This document shows, one piece after another, positions 44,870 through 52,370 of a stretch of 64,000 nucleotides of DNA. Numbering within the stretch: position 1 is the stretch's first letter; each line of letters starts with the position of its first letter. Source of the DNA: Spirosoma sp. 48-14 (lineage in GTDB: Bacteria > Bacteroidota > Bacteroidia > Cytophagales > Spirosomataceae); contig NZ_MKUD01000025.1 in NCBI RefSeq assembly GCF_001898575.1, forward strand, positions 1,892 to 65,891, read 5' to 3'. The notes under the pieces are model-generated. The model had not been told where the DNA came from. It saw nothing but the letters and a program-made list of their open reading frames with translations, and searched no databases. The translations under genes and the position numbers were made by a program.

Positions 44870-45730
44870 TTAGCCCAATACGTTAGCGGCTGTTGCGGCC
44901 GCAACCAGGTTCGCCTGACCGTAGAGTTTCACCAGGCTTTGCCCATCCTGGGTGTAATGCTCCATTGCCTTCATTTCGGAGAAGGTAGCCCCGAAGAAGA
45001 ACGTAATGACCACCGAAGTATCGGCCAGGATCGGATATTCAACGATTTTGTCATAACCCAGTACGATACCCTGACCACGTAACGACAAGGGTAGAATTTT
45101 GTCGTTGGGGTTGGCCGGATTCTGCGAGATCTGGGGTTGAATCGAGGTGATTACCTTGTCTTCTCCGGTAAAGGGGCTGATCCGGTTAACCGTAAATTTC
45201 GAACTGATCTGCGATGCTGAGTTGTTTTCGTAACGGAACAGCATACCCAGTAATTCGGTCGGTTCCCGCAGTAGCAACGCGTGCAGATCTTCAATCGACT
45301 GGGTTTCGGTTGAAGTGGCCGTAAGCCCAGCATTACCGTTTTTGTCGTTAAACGCACCGGTCTTCATCAGACCCGGTACCGCGTTGGTAATCAGTCCGCG
45401 ATACCCACCAAACAGGACGGGAATCAGGGTACGCGCCGTGCCGTTCTGCGGGGTAGCATTGGTAATCCGGATCGAGAAAGTACGAGCCGATTGGTCGAGT
45501 ACAGCAAAGCTATCGTTGCCAGCTCCGAAGAAAAGGAAGGGGTTGGAAATCCCCAATCTGAAGTCGCGTTCTTCTTGTGTCATCGCGTTTTGAGAGGTAA
45601 AATTTAGTGTTTGATTGTGTTGCGGTAAAGTTGTCCCCGTGAACCGTAACTGCGATTTGGCAATACTGGCGAGTTCATCCGGTGCGAAGAATATCCCGTT
45701 GCGCGGGTGGAAGGTGTCACCTGGGTTCAT
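44870..45730 (-). CDS. Candidate major capsid protein (double-jelly-roll type suspected)
   Basis: 286 residues from ATG 45730 (MNPGDTFHPRNGIFFAP). The composition is beta-rich, with strands such as KSQLRFTGTTLPQHNQTLNF, ARTFSIRITNATPQ and a C-terminal VEYPILADTSVVITFFFGA. Size is close to known small double-jelly-roll capsid proteins (PM2 P2, FLiP). It follows a terminator and a 10-bp repeat array, and lies four genes after the packaging-type ATPase. An in-frame ATG at 45898 would give 342 residues with a signal-like N-terminus, but that stretch has low third-position GC and overlaps a better small ORF. Assignment is inference from size, position and content. Confidence 0.6.
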   Translation of the reverse strand: MNPGDTFHPRNGIFFAPDELASIAKSQLRFTGTTLPQHNQTLNFTSQNAMTQEERDFRLGISNPFLFFGAGNDSFAVLDQSARTFSIRITNATPQNGTARTLIPVLFGGYRGLITNAVPGLMKTGAFNDKNGNAGLTATSTETQSIEDLHALLLREPTELLGMLFRYENNSASQISSKFTVNRISPFTGEDKVITSIQPQISQNPANPNDKILPLSLRGQGIVLGYDKIVEYPILADTSVVITFFFGATFSEMKAMEHYTQDGQSLVKLYGQANLVAAATAANVLG

Positions 45731-45732
45731 GG

Positions 45733-45828
45733 CTACGTTTTGGAGTCCTGGTTGAGCATCACTCGTGACAGCAGCAGAGCGGCCAGGACCGCCACGAACA
45801 CCAGGCCGAATAGTTTCAGATCGCGCAT
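45733..45828 (-). CDS. 31-residue membrane peptide before the capsid candidate
   Basis: ATG 45828 to TAG 45733. The peptide is one hydrophobic helix (LKLFGLVFVAVLAALLLS) with a short polar end. Its third codon positions are GC-rich like other genes here, unlike the overlapping in-frame extension of the next gene. The stop lies 2 bp before the next ATG, suggesting coupling. Confidence 0.55.
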   Translation of the reverse strand: MRDLKLFGLVFVAVLAALLLSRVMLNQDSKT

Positions 45829-45945
45829 AAGCAGGGGGTTTTGTGGCCATTGTAAACGCCAATAGACCAAAGAGCAAAAGGGTGATAGTTGATTTCATGG
45901 CGTTGGCCGCTTGTGAAAGAAAGAATTTGTGAATGAGGTCCGAAA

Positions 45946-45974
45946 CATAAAAGGCTCCCGTGAAAGGGAGCCTT
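45946..45974 (-). terminator. Terminator upstream of the capsid candidate
   Basis: On the minus strand AAGGCTCCC-TTTCAC-GGGAGCCTT followed by TTATG. It separates the fibre-like gene from the capsid block. Confidence 0.8.
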
Positions 45975-45990
45975 CAAGAATTTAAAGATT

Positions 45991-46030
45991 TGCTTGGATT
46001 TGCTTGAATTTCGTTGAATTTCGTTGAAAA
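45991..46030. repeat. 10-bp direct repeat array (4 copies)
   Basis: Four consecutive decamers: TGCTTGGATT, TGCTTGAATT, TCGTTGAATT, TCGTTGAAAA. It is the same unit as the array at 49501-49550. One-helical-turn spacing suggests cooperative protein binding. Confidence 0.75.
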
Positions 46031-46034
46031 GTGG

Positions 46035-47129
46035 TCAATTGGTCACCACCACATAGGCTTTACCGGTCGTCGCGCCAATGATACTGACCGCGCTGGTTGG
46101 GCAATAGGTCGATGTCGATTGGTAACTTCCCCCACCGGCCGCCAGCAAAATGCCCGTCGAAGCGGTCGCATCCGTACCATCGAAGCGGATCGACATCGGG
46201 GTATCACTCACGTTCTGAATAAACAGGTATTTCCGGCCAGCTTGAGCGGCTACGGCTTGCTGCGCGGTTCCCCCGGCCGTAATGGTTCCGGCTGTATGGG
46301 TAATACTCGATTGCATCGGTGGCAAATCCACCGGTAAGCGGTCACTGATCAAGGCACTGGGCAATTTGGCCTGTAAGGTTGTCCAGTTGGCTAGTGAGCG
46401 TTTGATGAACGCTAGGATTGAAAAGCTACCGGTATCGGTAGTTGCGGCCGCATCGGCTTTGACCCCTATTGCCGTGTTTAAATCGGCCAGGCTTGCATTA
46501 CCCGTCGTCTGACCCGTGCTGATGGTGGTGATGCCCGTGAGTAGCGTGGTCCAGTTGGCTAACGTCCGTTTGATAAAGGCGATTACCGAAAAGGAACCAC
46601 TATCACTACTAGCGGGGGCATCGGCTTTCGCGCCAACCACCGTGTTTAAATCAGCCAGATTACTGTTACCCGTCGTCTGCCCATTGCTGATGGTGATAAT
46701 CCCAGCCAGTAGCGTGGTCCAGTTCCCTAAAATGCGTTTGATAAAGGCAATCACGGAAAAGCTACCCGTGTCGGTCGTCGCGGCTGCATCCCCTTTGGCT
46801 CCAATGACCGTGTTGATCGCGGCCAGGCTATTATTACCCGTGTCCTGACGGGCAGCCGTCGCGGCCGTGAGCGAACTAATGGGACTGTTCAAGAGCGCCG
46901 TGATCTGATCCACCAGGTCGGTGACCTGTTCGGCCGCTAAATTCCCTCCAATCGTTTCCAGATTGGAAATCGGAATGGCCACGTTGACCACACCCGACGA
47001 ACTGGTAAAGATGATCGTAGGAATTGCGCCGTCTCTGGGTTGTACGGTCGGTTGAGAAAGGTACTGAGGGTTTCCATCCCCCATGTCGATTTTTAAGCCT
47101 TCAGCGGCTTTGGTAATGATTACACCCAT
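46035..47129 (-). CDS. Fibre-like protein with 56-residue repeats
   Basis: 364 residues. About three copies of a 56-residue unit (GSFSVIAFIKRTLANWTTLL, TTGNASLADLNTAIGVKADA), with 168-bp periodicity in DNA, form a long repetitive shaft. The C-terminal 70 residues (KYLFIQNVSDTPMSIRFDG, VSIIGATTGKAYVVV) match a small beta-sandwich common in phage structural and decoration proteins. It is probably a trimeric spike or fibre. Confidence 0.72.
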   Translation of the reverse strand: MGVIITKAAEGLKIDMGDGNPQYLSQPTVQPRDGAIPTIIFTSSSGVVNVAIPISNLETIGGNLAAEQVTDLVDQITALLNSPISSLTAATAARQDTGNNSLAAINTVIGAKGDAAATTDTGSFSVIAFIKRILGNWTTLLAGIITISNGQTTGNSNLADLNTVVGAKADAPASSDSGSFSVIAFIKRTLANWTTLLTGITTISTGQTTGNASLADLNTAIGVKADAAATTDTGSFSILAFIKRSLANWTTLQAKLPSALISDRLPVDLPPMQSSITHTAGTITAGGTAQQAVAAQAGRKYLFIQNVSDTPMSIRFDGTDATASTGILLAAGGGSYQSTSTYCPTSAVSIIGATTGKAYVVVTN

Positions 47130-47153
47130 GTTCGTTTTTGTTTATTGGCTTCT

Positions 47154-47420
47154 TTAGTGCGATTGGATAAATGACTTTTCGTCCGGTTTGAGAAAAGGAT
47201 CTAAATGCTCAGTAATGATCGACCATTGTTTGTGGGTATAATAGCTCTGTTTCTTGCGGTACCCGTATTGCTCCAAGAGCACCAGGACGGTACAGGGCGC
47301 GCCCGATTGATCCTTAGCAATCGGCATACTGATCCAATGGGCAATCCAAGCCCGGCTGCAATGGTAGCGTTGCATGAGCTTTTGCAAACTGCGTGCATGA
47401 TCATCATCGAGCTTAGGCAT
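47154..47420 (-). CDS. Hypothetical protein next to the packaging ATPase
   Basis: 88 residues, soluble, basic and aromatic (QKLMQRYHCSRAWIAHWI, YGYRKKQSYYTHKQWS). It ends ahead of the fibre gene and starts 2 bp after the ATPase stop. Unrecognised. Confidence 0.65.
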   Translation of the reverse strand: MPKLDDDHARSLQKLMQRYHCSRAWIAHWISMPIAKDQSGAPCTVLVLLEQYGYRKKQSYYTHKQWSIITEHLDPFLKPDEKSFIQSH

Positions 47421-47421
47421 C

Positions 47422-47991
47422 TTATTGGAGTCGAACGGTTTGCCGGTAGTACTTGGAGGGGTTGGCCTGAACGGTTTTCCAGACTTTCACCACGTCGGGC
47501 AGGTTGGGTACTTTCGATAATGGTCCTTTGTAATCAATGGCGTCATTCGTTTTGCCAATGGTCAAGGTGTTGGCCATCTGGTAGAGTTTCGGCGGAACGA
47601 AGTTGAGCGAGTGATAGACGAATACGATGTCCTGATTTAGATGTCGTCTATTCGCTAATAGCTGTTTCAGCAGGAGCGGGATGGCCCCTTCGAAATAGCC
47701 GGATGCATCATCAAAGACAATCAGACAGTTATAGGCGTACTTGGTGAGCTGCTCTAACGTTTCCTTGTTGTCGATGATTTTGAGTCGATATATCCCCTTT
47801 GATAGCCATTTTTTTAGCTTTGATAAGGGCATTTCGGGATATTTCAGCGTATCCTTCGTGTCCTTTAGATCGATCCATAAAACGCCCATATTATTGGCCG
47901 TAGCGGCCGGTACAACCTTTTCAAGTAGGAAGGTGGTTTTCCCTGAACCCGGTACCGCAATCAGAATATCAACGTTATTCAGTCTTTGCAT
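47422..47991 (-). CDS. Packaging-type P-loop ATPase (Zot/A32-like)
   Basis: 189 residues from ATG 47991 (MQRLNNVDILIAVPGSGKTT); another ATG lies 15 bp upstream. Walker A AVPGSGKTT, Walker B NCLIVFDDASG, and a downstream polar motif (IVFVYHSLNFVPPKL) in the place where Zot/FtsK-HerA/A32 ATPases have their sensor residue. The compact size matches genome-packaging ATPases of internal-membrane double-jelly-roll viruses and Zot of filamentous phages, and is far from a two-domain terminase. It would pump DNA into the particle. Confidence 0.8.
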   Translation of the reverse strand: MQRLNNVDILIAVPGSGKTTFLLEKVVPAATANNMGVLWIDLKDTKDTLKYPEMPLSKLKKWLSKGIYRLKIIDNKETLEQLTKYAYNCLIVFDDASGYFEGAIPLLLKQLLANRRHLNQDIVFVYHSLNFVPPKLYQMANTLTIGKTNDAIDYKGPLSKVPNLPDVVKVWKTVQANPSKYYRQTVRLQ

Positions 47992-48628
47992 TCTTGAATA
48001 AGCCAAGTGTTGCGATTGACGAAAACTTATCTCCCCACGATTCCGGAAGAACCTGAATGATCCGGGGAGCCATGATCATCAGCACGGCCAGCAGTAAGGC
48101 CATTTCCGGAGAGATGGAAACACTACTGTACTTCTCCAACACTTTGGCCAATGGCTCTTTGAGCTTGGTTTTTTCCCGTGCGGTGAAGGGAAGCGTTTTA
48201 ACGGCATCGTTACAATCAGCTACCCGTTGAACGGCATCCAAAAACGGATCGGTACCGACTGTCCGATTCTCTTCCAGGAGCGTACCCGCTTTGATCTGCC
48301 GGGTTTCCTCTTTATAGCGTCGAATCAGGTCCGCATCATCCGGCTCCTGGTACTTTGACCGGTAGATGGGCTTGAGTACACCACTTTGCAGACTGTCAAA
48401 CAGGTTGATAAACAGTCCCGCTTCTTCTAAATAATCCTTGAAGGATTTTTCGGGTTCGGCATCGTCCATCCCGTCGCTCTCCGGATCATCGTCGCGAAAA
48501 TCTTCCGGATTGGTTTGATCAATCGGTTCGGCGTCAAAATCGGGCCGGTCAACCGTGTTGGTCGGTGCGTTCAAATACGATGATAGATCAATCGTAGGGT
48601 TACTGTTGTGGTTGGGCAATGATTCCAT
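47975..48628 (-). CDS. Acidic tail-anchored hypothetical protein
   Basis: 217 residues. A very acidic N-terminus (FRDDDPESDGMDDAEPEK), a helical middle (RRYKEETRQIKAGTLLEE), and a late membrane span (PEMALLLAVLMIMAPRII). It overlaps the ATPase gene. Possibly a membrane partner of the packaging ATPase; inference. Confidence 0.68.
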   Translation of the reverse strand: MESLPNHNSNPTIDLSSYLNAPTNTVDRPDFDAEPIDQTNPEDFRDDDPESDGMDDAEPEKSFKDYLEEAGLFINLFDSLQSGVLKPIYRSKYQEPDDADLIRRYKEETRQIKAGTLLEENRTVGTDPFLDAVQRVADCNDAVKTLPFTAREKTKLKEPLAKVLEKYSSVSISPEMALLLAVLMIMAPRIIQVLPESWGDKFSSIATLGLFKNAKTE

Positions 48629-49010
48629 GATTGATGTCTTTATAGGAGATCCAGAATTGAATCAGAATGGTAAGCGGTTCGCGTAGGTGCGGGTGATCCG
48701 TCATGAGTTGCTCTAACACGGCATTGAGCTGCTCCGACGACACGTCCTTTTTCTTTTTGGAAAACAGGCTCATCGGGTTCATACCGAGTTGGGAAACCAG
48801 GCTCATCCATTTGATTTTAGGCAGTTCCGAAGCCAGGACCGGCAAGGCCCAAATGACCTGACTAATCGATTGGTGGTACTGGTCACGTTGGCCAACGATG
48901 GCCATGAGCTGCGATTGGTCCACTTGCACAAGGGTTGGTGGCTCTGGCTTTACAATCAGGGGTTGAGTTGACCCAACGGGTTCAGGCACTTTAGGTTCTA
49001 TCTGATTCAA
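48600..49010 (-). CDS. Hypothetical protein, morphogenesis block
   Basis: 136 residues, soluble, Pro/Gln-rich N-terminus followed by helices (LMAIVGQRDQYHQSISQVIW, SEQLNAVLEQLMTDHPHL). It overlaps neighbours at both ends. Unrecognised. Confidence 0.65.
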   Translation of the reverse strand: MNQIEPKVPEPVGSTQPLIVKPEPPTLVQVDQSQLMAIVGQRDQYHQSISQVIWALPVLASELPKIKWMSLVSQLGMNPMSLFSKKKKDVSSEQLNAVLEQLMTDHPHLREPLTILIQFWISYKDINHGIIAQPQQ

Positions 49011-49443
49011 GGCGAGAATAGTGTTTGAGTTTTTTCCGGAAATCAGTACGGGTAGGCATGATCGACTTACACGAAATATCCACGGCTTTCAGTAGATCGA
49101 CTTCCAGTTCGGACGTATAGTCACTGCTTTTGGGCTGCTGCAGTAAGCTTTGGTACCGAGTAGCCAATTCCTGCAAGGCTTGTTCTAGCTGCTCCTTCTG
49201 GCTAATGGCTTCTTGCAGTTCCGTGGCCAGGTCCGCCGATGGTTCGGCCGGGTTGAAGTGGCTTTCCAGAATAGCACGGACCAGCTCCGTACGGGTGGTT
49301 CCGCGCTGACTGGCTTGCTGATCCAGCAGCTTAAGCAGCCGCATCGGTTGACGAACACTTAAGGTGCCCGTTCCACTGGGTTCGGTTTCCAGGGCCGTTG
49401 GAATCACGTCGGGGTTGGGGTCGGTATTGGGGTTGTTTTCCAT
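48991..49443 (-). CDS. Ribbon-helix-helix DNA-binding protein with coiled coil
   Basis: 150 residues from ATG 49443. A short strand and two helices (LSVRQPMRLLKLLDQQA, GTTRTELVRAILESHF) form a ribbon-helix-helix fold, followed by a coiled coil (LQEAISQKEQLEQALQEL). Such proteins bind tandem short repeats cooperatively. The 10-bp array just upstream (49501-49550) and its twin before the capsid block are the obvious targets, making this a candidate regulator of the structural operon. Confidence 0.72.
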   Translation of the reverse strand: MENNPNTDPNPDVIPTALETEPSGTGTLSVRQPMRLLKLLDQQASQRGTTRTELVRAILESHFNPAEPSADLATELQEAISQKEQLEQALQELATRYQSLLQQPKSSDYTSELEVDLLKAVDISCKSIMPTRTDFRKKLKHYSRLESDRT

Positions 49444-49500
49444 AGTTGTCATACAGGCCCGAAAGATGTATGACAAGCGGAAAAGCCAGTGTGCAAGATT

Positions 49501-49550
49501 TGCTTGGAATTGCTTGGAATTGCTTGAATTTGTTTGGATTTCGTTTAATT
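49501..49550. repeat. 10-bp direct repeat array (5 copies) in a divergent promoter region
   Basis: TGCTTGGAAT, TGCTTGGAAT, TGCTTGAATT, TGTTTGGATT, TCGTTTAATT. It lies between the RHH gene (minus) and a small plus-strand regulator gene. Helically phased repeats of the same unit occur at 45991-46030. Confidence 0.8.
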
Positions 49551-49601
49551 CCTATCTTTCCTCCACTCAACCCATGCCGTAACGGGTACACCTTCTCGAA
49601 A

Positions 49602-49796
49602 ATGAAAGTGGCTACACTCAGCCGTAAGGAAGTCAAAATCAGGCTTCATGTGTCGGACTATATTCTAAATAAGCTGTTGCGAGACGCTAAATGTGATGTT
49701 GTCTTACAACGTCCGGAGCAACGAATCTTTCCGGTATCGGCCTGGAAGAACTTATTCGATCATTGCGGGGTCGATATACACGAAAAGGTTCATTAG
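49602..49796 (+). CDS. Small HTH-like DNA-binding protein
   Basis: 64 residues (MKVATLSRKEVKIRLHVSDY, then ILNKLLRDAKCDVV). The pattern 'ev..rL.vsdyilnkllr' looks like an excisionase/MerR-type winged HTH. It is the only plus-strand gene in the centre of the element, divergent from the RHH gene across the 10-bp array, so a regulatory switch is likely. Confidence 0.6.
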   Translation: MKVATLSRKEVKIRLHVSDYILNKLLRDAKCDVVLQRPEQRIFPVSAWKNLFDHCGVDIHEKVH

Positions 49797-50155
49797 CCTT
49801 TATAGCCGTATACAGGGCTGTAGTTGGTGAGCGCCTGGTCTAACAGATACAGGAGTTCGATGGCATTGAAATTTTGGTTGTAATCGAGCGGATCATCCAA
49901 AAACTGGCTCAGGCTAACGTGTAGGGCAACGGCTTGAATCACCGTCATACGAACCACTTTCCCTTTTTTGGGGAATAGGATACCGGTCGGGTCTTTCACT
50001 TTCAGCTCCGTTATGGCCAGCATCAACAGGGTAGGTACTTTAAAGTAATCTTCTTTATCGGGATAGTCCGTTCGAGCATGTAGGACAGCCTGTTGCTGAA
50101 CCGTATACAGGTAATTGTACACGTAGCCTTTCAGTTTAATCGTTATGGGGGGCAT
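49793..50155 (-). CDS. Hypothetical protein
   Basis: 120 residues, soluble and mostly helical (GYVYNYLYTVQQQAVLHART, FNAIELLYLLDQALTNY). It converges on the small plus-strand regulator with a 4-bp overlap. Unrecognised. Confidence 0.65.
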   Translation of the reverse strand: MPPITIKLKGYVYNYLYTVQQQAVLHARTDYPDKEDYFKVPTLLMLAITELKVKDPTGILFPKKGKVVRMTVIQAVALHVSLSQFLDDPLDYNQNFNAIELLYLLDQALTNYSPVYGYKG

Positions 50156-50226
50156 ACCAAATTTTATTACTGTAATTGAGTACCGATCGATAGCAAATAG
50201 ATCCCGCTGCGCGATAGATTATTTTG

Positions 50227-50715
50227 CTAAGACAGATAATCGACGGGGTTCAAATAATTGCCTTTCGCATCCTTAAGGGTAAAATGCAGGTGTGGACCCG
50301 TCACCTGACCAGTACTGCCAACATAGGCGATGATTTGCCCCTGAAACACACGATCACTCATTTTGACATTGTATTTGCTCAAGTGAGCATAGCCCGTGAC
50401 AAATCCATTGTCATGCGATATGACAAGCTGTTTTCCCCCTTTCTCATTTGTATACAGACTTGTCACACGGCCGTCAGCCGGTGCCAGGACTGGACTTCCT
50501 TCGATACTAGAAATGTCGATCCCGTTGTGAAATTCGGGTTCATCCGTTATGGGATTGTTTCGATTGCCGAAAGGGGATGTAATACGCCTAACTGCGTGGG
50601 TAAGTGGCCAGATCAATTGATTGGCTTGTTTACGATTGCGCCGAAACAGGACGGCAACCACACCAGTGGCCACAAGTCCACCGGCAATCAGATAGCGTTT
50701 TAGGATAGATTTCAT
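50227..50715 (-). CDS. Membrane-anchored M23 (LytM) metallopeptidase
   Basis: 162 residues from ATG 50715 (MKSILKRYLIAGGLVATG). After an N-terminal anchor comes a complete M23 domain: FHNGIDI (zinc His and Asp), VSSLYTN-type core strands, and the HLHF motif in TGPHLHFTLKD. It cleaves peptide cross-links in peptidoglycan. The upstream in-frame extension to 50838 is unlike the family. Confidence 0.88.
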   Translation of the reverse strand: MKSILKRYLIAGGLVATGVVAVLFRRNRKQANQLIWPLTHAVRRITSPFGNRNNPITDEPEFHNGIDISSIEGSPVLAPADGRVTSLYTNEKGGKQLVISHDNGFVTGYAHLSKYNVKMSDRVFQGQIIAYVGSTGQVTGPHLHFTLKDAKGNYLNPVDYLS

Positions 50716-50833
50716 TACGATGGAAAACAGAAGATAATTTGGAGGATGAGTAAAAATTTTGGGTGAATAGCGCCGGATCAGGCTTGGGCCCGACCCGAAG
50801 CAGTCAGATATCAGACGTTTTCGACGATTAACA

Positions 50834-50854
50834 ACCAAAGATTATTCGGAAAAT
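50834..50854. repeat. Third copy of the CCAAAGATTATTC motif
   Basis: ACCAAAGATTATTCGGAAAA here differs at one base from 29331-29351 and is inverted relative to 29221-29240. It lies just after a stop codon and upstream of the M23 gene. Confidence 0.65.
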
Positions 50855-50855
50855 G

Positions 50856-51050
50856 TCAGTTAGCTACGCAATTAATAACACACAAGAAATAGAACCCATC
50901 ACCGGCACCTTTGCGGTGTAAGTGCTGATTGAATTTCGCTCTGGCTTCGTGTTCATCATCCCCACGAAACCAGCCTTTGTATTCCGGATAAGGGCTATCC
51001 GTATGGAGATAGGCTCCAAACAGGTATTTGTATGCAGCTTTCTTTTTCAT
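50856..51050 (-). CDS. Small hypothetical protein
   Basis: 64 residues from ATG 51050 (MKKKAAYKYLFGAYLHTD). Contains GWFRGDDEHEARAKFNQHLH. Soluble. It sits between a strong terminator and the CCAAAGATT repeat, so it forms a unit of its own. Confidence 0.6.
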   Translation of the reverse strand: MKKKAAYKYLFGAYLHTDSPYPEYKGWFRGDDEHEARAKFNQHLHRKGAGDGFYFLCVINCVAN

Positions 51051-51098
51051 TTGTATACAGGGGAAATACAAGATTTAGGTGAAGATCCGGAAGGGGGT

Positions 51099-51134
51099 AA
51101 AAACACCGTTTACAGCTTGTAAACGGTGTTTTTA
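51099..51134 (-). terminator. Terminator
   Basis: AAAAACACCGTTTAC-AGCTT-GTAAACGGTGTTTTTA; T runs on both strands. It isolates the small gene at 50856-51050 from the upstream operon. Confidence 0.85.
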
Positions 51135-51155
51135 TTTTCAGAAATTGTAAGATCC

Positions 51156-51204
51156 TATAGGGCTGTAACCCTATATTGCTTGATTATAGGGTTATAGCCC
51201 TATA
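51156..51204. promoter_or_regulatory. Paired dyads TATAGGG...CCCTATA
   Basis: TATAGGGCTGTAACCCTATA (51156-51175) and TATAGGGTTATAGCCCTATA (51185-51204) are each palindromic and are also inverted copies of each other, 29 bp apart. It could be a double operator or a cruciform. Located between two minus-strand genes. Confidence 0.6.
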
Positions 51205-51209
51205 ATGGA

Positions 51210-51524
51210 TTATCCTTCAACGTATTCACCACTGGCCAATAGTGCTGTATACGCATCTCTAGCGGCTTGTTCGGTGTCATACTTATGCAAATGTTTCCAG
51301 CCGTGTGATAACTGAGTTTTTGACTGGACCTTGATTACCCAGGGATCAGTATCATACCCTTTCTGTAATCGAATCAGGCTCTTTCCTTCGGCAAATGCAG
51401 CAGTACGAACGTCTTGTACACGGACATCCTGAGCGTTTACAGGCTTTAGTAGTTGCTGTATAACAGCGCCAATGGGTTGGGCTTCACCAAAGAGATTGGT
51501 TTGAGCAGGATCGTGGATTCTCAT
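51210..51524 (-). CDS. Hypothetical protein
   Basis: 104 residues. The C-terminal half (SHGWKHLHKYDTEQAARDAY) resembles short substrate- or DNA-contact modules, but no family is assigned. It forms an operon with the upstream 232-residue gene (5-bp gap). Confidence 0.62.
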   Translation of the reverse strand: MRIHDPAQTNLFGEAQPIGAVIQQLLKPVNAQDVRVQDVRTAAFAEGKSLIRLQKGYDTDPWVIKVQSKTQLSHGWKHLHKYDTEQAARDAYTALLASGEYVEG

Positions 51525-51529
51525 CGGCT

Positions 51530-52228
51530 TTATGAACGGAATATGAGTGATTTTTGACGATAATATTCCTCTACACGACCTTTCGGATGGCCTTCACGCA
51601 ACAGCTTCTCAACATAATTCATAAGGGCATCGGCATTTTTAAACGAGCGACCTAAATCGAACGGGTCTTTTCGACTCCCTTGTTGGGCTGGATCAGGAAT
51701 AATGGCTGCTCCTTGTGGTGGAGCTGTATTTTCTCCTGTTGGAAACAACCCGGCCGATGGGTTGTAATAATGCACTGGGGGGCTGTAGAAGTTATTCAGG
51801 AATTGAATTAGCCAGGTTTCACCCAGTATACAAGGTTCTGGTATATAACGCGTCCCATATAGGGTAAATATTTTAACGCTCTTTGAGTTATCGCTTTCAT
51901 GAAAGGCTCGAAAAAATGTCAATTCATAACCTTGTTTGATATAACCGTTGTTTTTAAGCCTGGTAAGAAGTTCAATTAATACCTCCTGTTTATTAGGCTT
52001 TTCGGCTTGATTACGTGGCCTAGAATAGCCAGGCATCTTTTTTTGCATGGGTGTCTTAATTACCCAATGATAGGTTGATCCTTCACGAACAAACTTTCCC
52101 CAGTTATCAATATAAACTGAGTTAGTTTCAGTTTTAGGAATAGGGGTAGTTGGATTTGAATTTGGATCAAAAATCTGATGTGACACTTGGCTAATAGATT
52201 GGTATTCATTCACTTGTCTAGTTTCCAT
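51530..52228 (-). CDS. Hypothetical protein, first gene after the tRNA-like locus
   Basis: 232 residues, soluble. Notable strands are STYHWVIKTPMQKKMPGYSR and KIFTLYGTRYIPEPCI, with a helical C-terminus (FKNADALMNYVEKLLREGHP). Unrecognised. Its position downstream of repeats makes a regulatory or replication-linked role possible, but nothing in the sequence proves it. Confidence 0.65.
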   Translation of the reverse strand: METRQVNEYQSISQVSHQIFDPNSNPTTPIPKTETNSVYIDNWGKFVREGSTYHWVIKTPMQKKMPGYSRPRNQAEKPNKQEVLIELLTRLKNNGYIKQGYELTFFRAFHESDNSKSVKIFTLYGTRYIPEPCILGETWLIQFLNNFYSPPVHYYNPSAGLFPTGENTAPPQGAAIIPDPAQQGSRKDPFDLGRSFKNADALMNYVEKLLREGHPKGRVEEYYRQKSLIFRS

Positions 52229-52336
52229 CGCAGTAGAAAATTTGGTTGTAATACACTCGTTTTAGTGCGTATACGGGCTTTTTGAGCGGTGTATACAGGT
52301 TGACGGGGTGGTTCGCGTTTTTCGATTTTCGCGCAC

Positions 52337-52370
52337 TGTACATAGTGTACAAGTGTACATAGTGTACATA
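52337..52370. repeat. Two 17-bp direct repeats with internal TGTAC dyad
   Basis: TGTACATAGTGTACAAG is followed directly by TGTACATAGTGTACATA. The surrounding 52.26-52.85 kb is rich in GTATAC palindromes (for example near 52267, 52289, 52684, 52719, 52810, 52841). Iterons or operators are possible; the region up to 52.75 kb shows no convincing gene. Confidence 0.6.

Noticed and set aside
44870-45898. 342-residue secreted version of the capsid candidate
   Set aside because: The extension has poor third-position GC and overlaps a better small membrane ORF; kept only as an alternative.
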